64,000 bases of DNA from Alistipes sp. Lineage in GTDB: Bacteria; Bacteroidota; Bacteroidia; Bacteroidales; Rikenellaceae. Position 1 is the first letter of the stretch. The number at the start of each line of letters is the position of its first letter. The position numbers and the translations under genes are program-made. Where the stretch lies: positions 1 to 64,000 of the forward strand of contig JAHHQM010000006.1 of NCBI GenBank assembly GCA_020026395.1, read 5' to 3'. Below, piece after piece: positions 1 to 7,321 of the stretch. Below the pieces are notes generated by a model. The model did no database searches. It worked only from the letters and a program-made list of their open reading frames with translations, and was not told the origin of the DNA.

Positions 1-166
1 GTAGAGCTGTTCACCCTCACCGGAGGTCTTCACCGTGCGTTCACCGTCGGCATCATACCAGTAGTTGGTCACGAAGCCGTTGTCATCGGAAGCCGTCAGG
101 CGGTTCTCCCCGTCCCAGCGGAGCTTGCGCTCGGCTGCGGTGGAATCCAACGTGCCGTAGGTGTAC
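1..166 (-). pseudogene. RHS-repeat protein fragment, runs off the left edge
   Basis: On the minus strand the bases read as typical Bacteroidota RHS core sequence, including RWDGENRLTASDDNG and NYWYDADGERTVK. RHS proteins are large YD-repeat shell proteins that encase C-terminal toxins or act as secreted adhesins. The similarity begins abruptly near position 165. The reading frame stays open upstream into the neighbouring peptidase gene, but there is no convincing start codon and none of the long N-terminal part an RHS protein needs. It is therefore most likely a truncated or recombined RHS remnant whose downstream part lies outside the window. How much of it is intact cannot be judged from here. 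Confidence 0.6.
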
Positions 167-194
167 TCATCTGTCCTTTTTATTGAGATGGATT

Positions 195-605
195 TTATTT
201 GCGGCAGATTCGCCGTAAGAACCACAAGGGGTATTTTCTTAAAGGTTTCAGCCATAACCAAAGCCGTGCGAAGAAGAGATGCACGCGCCCGCAATCGACA
301 ATGCCGTAAACGTGATCCCGTGCGATATGCTCCATGCCGATTGTGTTGCCGTCGCCGAAAAGGATAATCCGATCTTTTTCCACGCGGACAATGCGGTGGA
401 TGACGAAATGGCCGTTGTCGGTCTCGCCCAAAACCACGTGGCCTCGCTTCAAATCCCCCTCTCGTAAGGGGCGCAGATGAACTTTCTGACCGCTTTGGAA
501 GAAGGGCAGCATACTTTGCCCCTGCACACGAAGCGACACCTCCTGTCCTTCGAGCAAGAGGTCGCGTGTCAGTTGAAATCCCGAATTATTCGACAGGGAG
601 CGCAT
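195..605 (-). CDS. S24/S26 (SipW/Sec11-type) peptidase-like protein
   Basis: A 136-residue protein that resembles the catalytic core of ER/archaeal-type signal peptidases. The nucleophile box is GQSMLP (Ser31), the general base is His in VIHRIV (His70) rather than the bacterial Lys, and the acid lies in FGDGN (Asp85). There is no N-terminal membrane anchor; a hydrophobic aromatic stretch near residues 108-120 may bind the membrane. Its ATG overlaps the stop of the HPr-kinase-like gene (TAATG), so translation is coupled. Small S24/S26 proteins of this kind sit beside HPr-kinase-like and ABC-exporter genes in RiPP-like clusters, so processing or protecting an exported peptide is the likely job. 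That role is inference. Confidence 0.75.
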   Translation of the reverse strand: MRSLSNNSGFQLTRDLLLEGQEVSLRVQGQSMLPFFQSGQKVHLRPLREGDLKRGHVVLGETDNGHFVIHRIVRVEKDRIILFGDGNTIGMEHIARDHVYGIVDCGRVHLFFARLWLWLKPLRKYPLWFLRRICRK

Positions 606-1483
606 TACTGATTGTCGGATTCAAACAGCGTGTCGCGTACCAGACGTGCGGCATCGCCGTTGGGAAGACATTTCAAGTGATATACCTCCGTGTGCTTGAG
701 GATCGTGGAGACGGTGGCGCAGACGGCATTGAAAAGGTGTTTGTCGTGCGAGAAGGCCAGCGGACACGAGGGCAGCAGGGCACCGATCGACTCCAGACGG
801 CTCAACTTGCGCATACGGTTGTGCGGGGCTTGCGAAAGGCGCACAAAGGCGCGGATGGGCACGTGGGCGTTGATGTAGCAGGGCGTCTTGCCGCTCCATG
901 CCGAGCCGTAGCAGTCGGCCACGCGGTCGGCATTGCCACATACGATTGGACTGTCGTCGTTCAAAAGACGTGCACCTTCGATATGCTCGCGCCACATGCG
1001 GGTGTGGGTGCTCTTGCCCGTACCCGATTCGCCGAGCATCAGCACGGCCTGTCCCCGATAGACGATCACCGACGAGTGGATGGCCACGGTATTGCGGCGC
1101 ACGGCCGTGATGTTGTAGGCGATCCAAAGACCAAAACGAAGACTGCCGATCAGATGATGGGAGTCGTGGTTGGTGATGACCTGACGGCCGTCGTTCGAGA
1201 TGCGGAAAGTCGTGGAGGGGGCGGTCTTGTCGTGCGGCAGGATGTAAAGCAGGTAGTTGCCGCCGTCGTCGAGGCCGAATCGGCAGTCGGCTTCGTCCTC
1301 GGAGAAGTTGAACAGCTCGAGTTGGTGGTATTCGCCCACGGGGTTGATCTCGGGGCTGTAGGTAACTTCGAAATTTACATTTCCCGGCTCCTCGGCCTTG
1401 AACGGGGCAAGTCCCCGTGCAAAAGATCCCGTGACAAAGTCGTCGGGAAGCGAGAAGCGGATTTTGGCGATTATGAATTCCAT
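605..1483 (-). CDS. HPr kinase/phosphorylase-like P-loop protein
   Basis: A 292-residue protein with a clear P-loop, GESGTGKST at residues 151-159, then the acidic LLNDDSP motif and GSAWSGKTP. These are hallmarks of HprK-like kinases often mislabelled as PEP carboxykinase. The N-terminal 130 residues are divergent and lack the HprK N-terminal domain. In lasso-peptide and related clusters such kinases phosphorylate the precursor or product; the true HPr regulator acts in carbon control. With an ABC exporter upstream and a peptidase downstream, all coupled, a peptide-modification role is more likely than HPr phosphorylation. The substrate is unknown, and no precursor peptide gene was recognised nearby. 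Confidence 0.75.
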   Translation of the reverse strand: MEFIIAKIRFSLPDDFVTGSFARGLAPFKAEEPGNVNFEVTYSPEINPVGEYHQLELFNFSEDEADCRFGLDDGGNYLLYILPHDKTAPSTTFRISNDGRQVITNHDSHHLIGSLRFGLWIAYNITAVRRNTVAIHSSVIVYRGQAVLMLGESGTGKSTHTRMWREHIEGARLLNDDSPIVCGNADRVADCYGSAWSGKTPCYINAHVPIRAFVRLSQAPHNRMRKLSRLESIGALLPSCPLAFSHDKHLFNAVCATVSTILKHTEVYHLKCLPNGDAARLVRDTLFESDNQ

Positions 1484-1486
1484 GGT

Positions 1487-3199
1487 TTATTTGTTTTCTT
1501 TTTTTGTTTCGAGGGTGATGATTCGGTTGCAGTATTCGAGGGTCGTTTCGCGGTGAGCGATGACGATGAGCGTCAGTCCCTGTTGCTCCTCGGCCAGACG
1601 GGCGATGGCGCGGTTGACCTCCTGTTCGGTGTGGGCATCGAGTGCCGAGGTGGCCTCGTCGAAGAACAACACGTCGGCATTGCGATACAGGGCGCGGGCG
1701 ATGCCGATTCGCTGGCGTTGTCCGCCCGAAAGACGGCATCCGCACTCTCCAATGCGGGTGTCGATGCCGTGGGGCAGCGAACGGATGAAATCGCCCAGTT
1801 GGGCGGTCTCCAGCGCACGCATGACCTGTTCGCGGTCGATCTCCGCGTCGGGTACGCCCAAAGCCACATTTCCTGCAAACGAAGTGTCGGCCAAGAAGAG
1901 GTTTTGCGACACGTAACCGATGCGGCGTTGCCACATGCGGCGGTTCGCGGGAGTAAGCAGGGTCTGGTCGATGCGGATGGTACCCGATGTCGGGGCGTAG
2001 AGTCCCAGAAGCAGATTGAACAGGGTCGTTTTTCCCGCACCCGATTCTCCGCGGATGCCGACCCGTTCGCCCTTACGGATCGAAAGCGAAAGATGGCTGA
2101 AAAGATCCTCTTTTTCGTCGTCGAAACGGAACGAGAGGTCATCGACCGTGATCGCCTCGTCGAAGGGCATTTTGCGGCGCTCCTCACCCAGCGAATCGGG
2201 ATCGGTCGTGGTGGGGGCTTCGCGAAGAATGTCGATCGTGTAGCGGTTGTAGCGGATGGCTGTCCAACTGACCAGAATCGATCGTACGGACGGCATCAGA
2301 CGGAGTGCCGCCACGGCAAAGACACCGAACAAGAGGCGTGCTTCCGTGGGGTCGTCGCCCAAACTCATACCGACCAGCAAAGCCATACCCACGGCAAGTC
2401 CCGTTTCGGTGATCGACGAGGGGAGCGAACGCAACAGCGAATCGCGCATACGGATGCGGATGATGCGATCCATCGAGGTGTCGAACTGACGGAGCATCTT
2501 CGGGAAGGCATCGTTGATCTCGATGTCGGCATAGCCGCGGAAGGTCTCGGCCACAAGGCGCATTTTTTCGCGCTGGGCTTTGTTTTCTTCGTCGCCGTAC
2601 TGCACCAATTTGTGGCGTACGAGCGTATAGTAGAGGCACATCGAGGGAATGAACACCGCCATGGCAAGCAGAGCGCCTGCGGGGGCGTAGAAGAGCAGTG
2701 CTCCGAACAGCATGACAAACAGCAACAATTCCACGATGATGGAGGTGGCGGGTGACAACACGCCCGTGACGAAAGCCAGACACACAAAATTGACGTTTCG
2801 GGTGAGCAGCTGCGAATTGGAGTTTTTGATAAAGCCCAATCCCTTTTGGTGGTAGGCGGTGAACAAGCGGCGCGAAAGGGTGCGGTAGAGGCGCATCACG
2901 TAGCGGTTCTCGACCTGCATCAGGATGATGTCGATGACATTTTTCAGCAGGATGAATCCCACGACTCCCGCACACAGCCACAGCGAGAAGGCGCGTTGCG
3001 ATTCCAGCCCCGAGGCCGTGAACAGGCGGTGCATGATTCCGTCCTGCGTGATCCACGACGGATCGAGCACCATGGTCAGTACGGGCAGCAATACGGCCAG
3101 TCCCGCGAGGTTCATTACGGCACGGATCAGGAGCGTGAGGGCAATCCACAGTCCGCGACGGCGGAACGGTTGGGGAAGTATGGCAAGGAGTTTTTTCAT
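1487..3199 (-). CDS. ABC transporter, fused membrane and ATPase domains
   Basis: A 570-residue half-transporter of the ABC exporter type. The first 320 residues or so contain hydrophobic membrane helices. The ATPase domain carries Walker A GESGAGKTT, signature LSGGQRQR, Walker B VLFFDEATSALD and the H-loop IVIAHRE. No N-terminal C39 peptidase domain is present, so leader cleavage, if any, must be done by another protein, possibly the small S24/S26 gene downstream. The start is set at MKKLLAILPQPF, 2 bp after the helicase stop; a longer in-frame extension is not credible. It probably acts as a dimer in the inner membrane and exports a peptide, lipid or glycan; the cargo is not deducible from sequence. 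Confidence 0.88.
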   Translation of the reverse strand: MKKLLAILPQPFRRRGLWIALTLLIRAVMNLAGLAVLLPVLTMVLDPSWITQDGIMHRLFTASGLESQRAFSLWLCAGVVGFILLKNVIDIILMQVENRYVMRLYRTLSRRLFTAYHQKGLGFIKNSNSQLLTRNVNFVCLAFVTGVLSPATSIIVELLLFVMLFGALLFYAPAGALLAMAVFIPSMCLYYTLVRHKLVQYGDEENKAQREKMRLVAETFRGYADIEINDAFPKMLRQFDTSMDRIIRIRMRDSLLRSLPSSITETGLAVGMALLVGMSLGDDPTEARLLFGVFAVAALRLMPSVRSILVSWTAIRYNRYTIDILREAPTTTDPDSLGEERRKMPFDEAITVDDLSFRFDDEKEDLFSHLSLSIRKGERVGIRGESGAGKTTLFNLLLGLYAPTSGTIRIDQTLLTPANRRMWQRRIGYVSQNLFLADTSFAGNVALGVPDAEIDREQVMRALETAQLGDFIRSLPHGIDTRIGECGCRLSGGQRQRIGIARALYRNADVLFFDEATSALDAHTEQEVNRAIARLAEEQQGLTLIVIAHRETTLEYCNRIITLETKKENK

Positions 3200-3201
3200 G
3201 A

Positions 3202-6200
3202 TTATTCGACTTTTTGGATTTCGCCCCGCAGTACATACCACAGGTAACCCGTGCAGGGGGTGTAGCCCATGCGCTTAAGGATCGAGAGGTAATCTCTGAC
3301 CTGACGGCGGTTGGCCTCGATGGGTTGGCTTCCGAATTTATAATCCACCACAACGGCTTCTCCATTACGGATCATCACGCGGTCGGGACGGCGGGTAGAA
3401 CCCTGCGGAAGGATGATGTCGTTTTCGGTGCGGATGTCGCTCCATGTGCCCGAGAACCAGTCGGCTACCATCGGGTCGTGCAGTACCTCGTCCAATTTTC
3501 GTTGGAGTGTGTCGGCCTCCTGTTGGTTCAATAGGCCGTCGAGGGTCATCCGTCGGATCGACTCTCGGATGTCGTCGGTGGTCGCGGCCTCATGGAAGGC
3601 TTTGTGCATCATGATGCCGAAATCGCGCGGCGAACGGATGTCGTCCATCTCCTCGATGTAGCGTTCCGACGGAAGGCTCAGGCGCAGTTCGGCCTCGGAG
3701 GTGTGGTATTGTTCCAGAATGATGTGGCGCGTGGAGTCGTCCTTCGATTCCTTGGGCGGTTCGGGAGCGGAGGCTTCGCCCAGTTCATAGCGGGTATTGC
3801 CCTTGTCGGTGGTCGTACGGCGCAATTCGTCCCACGAGGGGCGGATCGGCGTCATGCGATCGGCATCGGGCGCGAAGACCTCCTCGAACGTCATCGGGTC
3901 GGCGATGTGTCCGAGGATCAGACTGCTGACGCGGTTGCTGCTCTTTTCGGGTACGAAAATATGAAGCGACTCGGCGGCACGGGTCAGTGCCACATAGAGC
4001 ATATTGATGTTGTCGATGTGCGAGAAGAGTTTTTCGCGGTAGTAGGACTTCGCGAAATCCGAATCGCGCATGTTGTTTTTATATTTCACGGGAAAACGCC
4101 CGATTGCGGACGTATCGCCCGTCGCTTCTGCCCACACGATGGAGTTCGTCTGCGGATCCATCGGCCACTGGCAGTAGGGGATGATGACGGCGGGTTTCTC
4201 CAATCCCTTGGCCTTGTGGATGGTGGAAATCTCGATGGTGGTGCGGCTCTCCTCGATCGAAAGCGACTTCGCGGAGCCCTGCTCCTCCCACCATTTCAAG
4301 TAGAGCGGAATGTCGGCCACCTTATTGGTCGAGAAGGCGATGATCTGCTCGTGGATGGCTTGCAGATAGGCCGTCTGCTGGCGATCCTCCTCCAGCGAAT
4401 GGCGGATCACGATGCGTTCGAAGGCCTCCTCGGGCGACAGAATGCTCAACGAAATGAAGAACTGGCGTTCGTCGTCATCGAGTGCCTGCTCGAACGGACG
4501 ATCGAGAAAACGGTTGTAGACCGCGCGGTTGAGTTTGTCGTCGGGGTTGATCGTCAGTGCCATGGCCGCGGCAATGAATCCGCTGACGGGTGCCGAACCG
4601 ATAACCAGCGCCTCCTGCGTCATTACATCGAAATGGTGGCGCGGGTCTTTGTTCCGGCGTTTGAATTCGAGCAGTTTGTCGGCAATCTCCGCGCCGTCGC
4701 TTTTGCGGCGTACGAGGATCAGTATGTCACACGGGCGGAATCCGCGATCCAGCAATTGGCAGATGCACTCCACGATGGGCGGCTCTTCGGCGTAGGTCTC
4801 CACGGAGACATAACCCGGATGGGTACATTTGCGTTTGGCGTTCTGGGCTTGGCCTGCGTAGGCGTTTTTCAGGATGTCGTGCCAGGCGGCATTCTCCTTC
4901 AGCGACAGTACGCCCTGTTCGCGTGCCGTGTTAAGCTCGGCATTGAGTGCGGCGTTGTCGCCCTTGATGATGCGGGCGATGAGGTTGTTGTTGAACTCCA
5001 CGACGGCCGGAAGACTGCGGTAGTTGTCGCGCATGATCTTCTCCTCGGTGTCGTTGCGTCCCAAAGCCTCCTTCGCCTCGTGGTGCAACAGCTCCCAATC
5101 GCCGCCTCGCCAGCGGTAGATCGACTGCTTGATGTCGCCCACCAAAAATACGGTGTTGTCCTCCGATTGCGACATGGCATTCTGCAACAGGGGCAGGAAA
5201 TTCTTCCATTCGCGAAGCGAGGTATCCTGGAATTCGTCGATCATGAAGCGGTCGAATCGGTTGCCGACCTTCTCGTAGATAAACGGTACGTCGTTTTCGC
5301 CGATAAATACCGCCAGGATTTGCTTCGTTTCGGAAAGCAACATCAGATTCTGCTCTTCGCACATCTGCTTGACCTGATTATAGAGGTCGGACAGCAGGGC
5401 GAAACTGCGGAAATTCTCCCGAATGAGCGAAGTGGTGTTCCAGCGTTCGGCATTTTCGTCGTATAAGGTGCAGATGCGTCTTAAGAGCGGTTGCAGCGTC
5501 GCTACGAGCGGTGCGGCGGGCGATCCTTTCGGACACCAGCCGTCGGTTGTCGTACTCATCTCGGCAACGGTCGGGGAGTAGGCTTTGAACGTACCCGAAG
5601 CAATCGTCTGAAAGTAAAACGCAAAGCTGCGGCTCTTGCCCTTGAAATCGGCAGGCGTGACGCCGTTTCGGGTCATCAGGTCGATGGCCTGCTGGGCGCA
5701 GGAGATGATCTCCTGACGGCTGCGGTTGCTTTCCTCGGTTGTGGTCTGGACGATCTCGCCCAATTTTTGGCGCATGCCCTCCACGCCGATCGCCTCGTGG
5801 TTCGATTCCTTGAAAATCTCATTGCCCATGGCCAGGATACCCTCGCGGACATCCCATTTCTGCCCCTGCTCGATGCGTTCCTGGATGAATTTGATGAGCC
5901 ACTTCTTGAGCTCCTCGTCCGAAGAGATCTTTTCGATCAGTGCATCGGTACTTTTCGAAAGCAGGGTTGAGGTTTCGAGTTCGATGTTATAGTTCAGATC
6001 CAGACCCAATTCCTTGATGAAAGCACGCAGAATACGCTGGAAGAAAGTATCGATCGTAAGGATCGTGAAGTGGGAGTAGTCGTGAAGGATCTTCGAACGC
6101 ACCAGTCGGGCACGGTCGCGGATGACCTCCTCCGACAAATGCAACTCTTTTTTCAGGTCGGGCATGTAGTTGCTTTCGGCGCCCGATGCCAGGGTATGGA

Positions 6201-6369
6201 TCTCCTTCAGGATACGCGATTTCATCTCTTCGGTGGCCTTGTTGGTGAAGGTCACCGCCAGGATGTGGCGATAGATGACGGGTTGCTCGATGGCATCCCG
6301 CACATATTTGTAGGCCAACTGGTAGGTTTTGCCCGATCCGGCACTTGCGTTGAAGATTTTTGCTCTCAC
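3202..6369 (-). CDS. AddA/RecB-like UvrD-family helicase-nuclease
   Basis: About 1055 residues. Walker A (NASAGSGKTYQLA) is at the extreme N-terminus, DEFQDTS is motif II, GDIKQSIYRWRGGD motif III, STIHKAKGLEKP motif V and VALTRA motif VI. A C-terminal PD-(D/E)XK nuclease domain shows IMMHKAFHEA and VVVDYKFG. This matches the Bacteroidota AddA-like subunit of a RecBCD/AddAB-type complex that resects double-strand breaks. The GTG at 6369 is chosen because it begins directly before the Walker A strand; the frame is open further upstream, but that extension looks like leader sequence. An AddB-like partner lies divergently at 7322. Unusually, this gene heads the run that continues into the exporter and HprK-like genes. 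Confidence 0.88.
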   Translation of the reverse strand: MRAKIFNASAGSGKTYQLAYKYVRDAIEQPVIYRHILAVTFTNKATEEMKSRILKEIHTLASGAESNYMPDLKKELHLSEEVIRDRARLVRSKILHDYSHFTILTIDTFFQRILRAFIKELGLDLNYNIELETSTLLSKSTDALIEKISSDEELKKWLIKFIQERIEQGQKWDVREGILAMGNEIFKESNHEAIGVEGMRQKLGEIVQTTTEESNRSRQEIISCAQQAIDLMTRNGVTPADFKGKSRSFAFYFQTIASGTFKAYSPTVAEMSTTTDGWCPKGSPAAPLVATLQPLLRRICTLYDENAERWNTTSLIRENFRSFALLSDLYNQVKQMCEEQNLMLLSETKQILAVFIGENDVPFIYEKVGNRFDRFMIDEFQDTSLREWKNFLPLLQNAMSQSEDNTVFLVGDIKQSIYRWRGGDWELLHHEAKEALGRNDTEEKIMRDNYRSLPAVVEFNNNLIARIIKGDNAALNAELNTAREQGVLSLKENAAWHDILKNAYAGQAQNAKRKCTHPGYVSVETYAEEPPIVECICQLLDRGFRPCDILILVRRKSDGAEIADKLLEFKRRNKDPRHHFDVMTQEALVIGSAPVSGFIAAAMALTINPDDKLNRAVYNRFLDRPFEQALDDDERQFFISLSILSPEEAFERIVIRHSLEEDRQQTAYLQAIHEQIIAFSTNKVADIPLYLKWWEEQGSAKSLSIEESRTTIEISTIHKAKGLEKPAVIIPYCQWPMDPQTNSIVWAEATGDTSAIGRFPVKYKNNMRDSDFAKSYYREKLFSHIDNINMLYVALTRAAESLHIFVPEKSSNRVSSLILGHIADPMTFEEVFAPDADRMTPIRPSWDELRRTTTDKGNTRYELGEASAPEPPKESKDDSTRHIILEQYHTSEAELRLSLPSERYIEEMDDIRSPRDFGIMMHKAFHEAATTDDIRESIRRMTLDGLLNQQEADTLQRKLDEVLHDPMVADWFSGTWSDIRTENDIILPQGSTRRPDRVMIRNGEAVVVDYKFGSQPIEANRRQVRDYLSILKRMGYTPCTGYLWYVLRGEIQKVE

Positions 6370-6596
6370 TTCTGGGAATATATGATTGATTGTTAGGCGG
6401 TTGTTGTCACGCAAAAATGTACAATCCGCATATTTATACAAAAATCGAAAATTTTCTTGAGATCTGCAAACAAAAAACGGGAAAACACACGTTCGTTTTA
6501 TAACGGGTCGGGCGGAGCCTTTCACGAAAAAAAATATGGAAGAACCCGGCCTATCTCCAGGAAAATTTGTAAATTAGTCCCATAAAATCAGATGAT

Positions 6597-7313
6597 ATGA
6601 AAAAGATGATGTTGGCCTTTGTGGCTGTTTTGATGGCGTTTACGGGCTTTGCCCAGACGCAAACCGATGAAAATACAACCGCTACCCCCCAAAGCGAGTG
6701 GTTGCAGACGTTCTCCTCGATCGAGATTTCGGGCCCGATGGATGTGGTGCTCGTTGCCGTCAGCGGAGAGCAGGCGCCCAAAATCTCGTGGGATACGAAG
6801 GGCGCTTATACCTCCAAATTCCGTTATCAGGTCAAGGATCGCGTGTTGCGCCTTTCGGAACGCACGGATCCGCGCCGTCCCGAGCGCACGACCGTGACAA
6901 TATATTACAATACGTTGCAGGAATTGCGGGTGGACGATGCCCGCGTGACGTGTCAGGATGCCCTGCGTAGCGATCTGTTCGACCTCTATGTCGAGGGGCA
7001 GGCGTCGCTTGAGGCAGAGCTGGATGTGAAGGATCTGAAGATGGAACTTTCGGGGCAGAGCACGGCCAAACTTTCGGGTACGGCGCGTTATATGACGCTG
7101 ACGGCGACCTCGGGTACGGTCTCGGCCGAAGCGCTGGAGGTGATGTCCGCCACGGTCGAATCGCGAAGCAGTGCCTCGGTACGCATCAACGTCTCGGAAC
7201 GCATCGATGCCAGAACCTCGATGAAAGGTACGATCACCTTCAAGGGGAAACCCTCGATCGTGCGTGGTGCAGGCGTAAGGTTCATGGGCGGAAGCATTGT
7301 CGGAATCGAATAA
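6597..7313 (+). CDS. DUF2807 (head-GIN) secreted protein
   Basis: A 238-residue protein with a signal peptide ending FTGFAQ and a right-handed beta-helix-like DUF2807 domain over about residues 40-230. The domain shows repeating short strands ending in a glycine/serine-rich turn. DUF2807 proteins are common secreted or periplasmic Bacteroidota proteins of unknown role, sometimes called putative autotransporter adhesins; no catalytic motif is visible. It lies divergent from the addA-like gene and 8 bp before the addB-like gene, so it probably shares a transcript with addB. That placement looks incidental rather than functional. Confidence 0.8.
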   Translation: MKKMMLAFVAVLMAFTGFAQTQTDENTTATPQSEWLQTFSSIEISGPMDVVLVAVSGEQAPKISWDTKGAYTSKFRYQVKDRVLRLSERTDPRRPERTTVTIYYNTLQELRVDDARVTCQDALRSDLFDLYVEGQASLEAELDVKDLKMELSGQSTAKLSGTARYMTLTATSGTVSAEALEVMSATVESRSSASVRINVSERIDARTSMKGTITFKGKPSIVRGAGVRFMGGSIVGIE

Positions 7314-7321
7314 AAACGAAG

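Noticed and set aside
566..2755. A 729-codon plus-strand frame opposite the exporter and kinase genes
   Set aside because: Antisense to genes with complete catalytic motifs; composition rich in Arg, Val and Gly with no recognisable domain.
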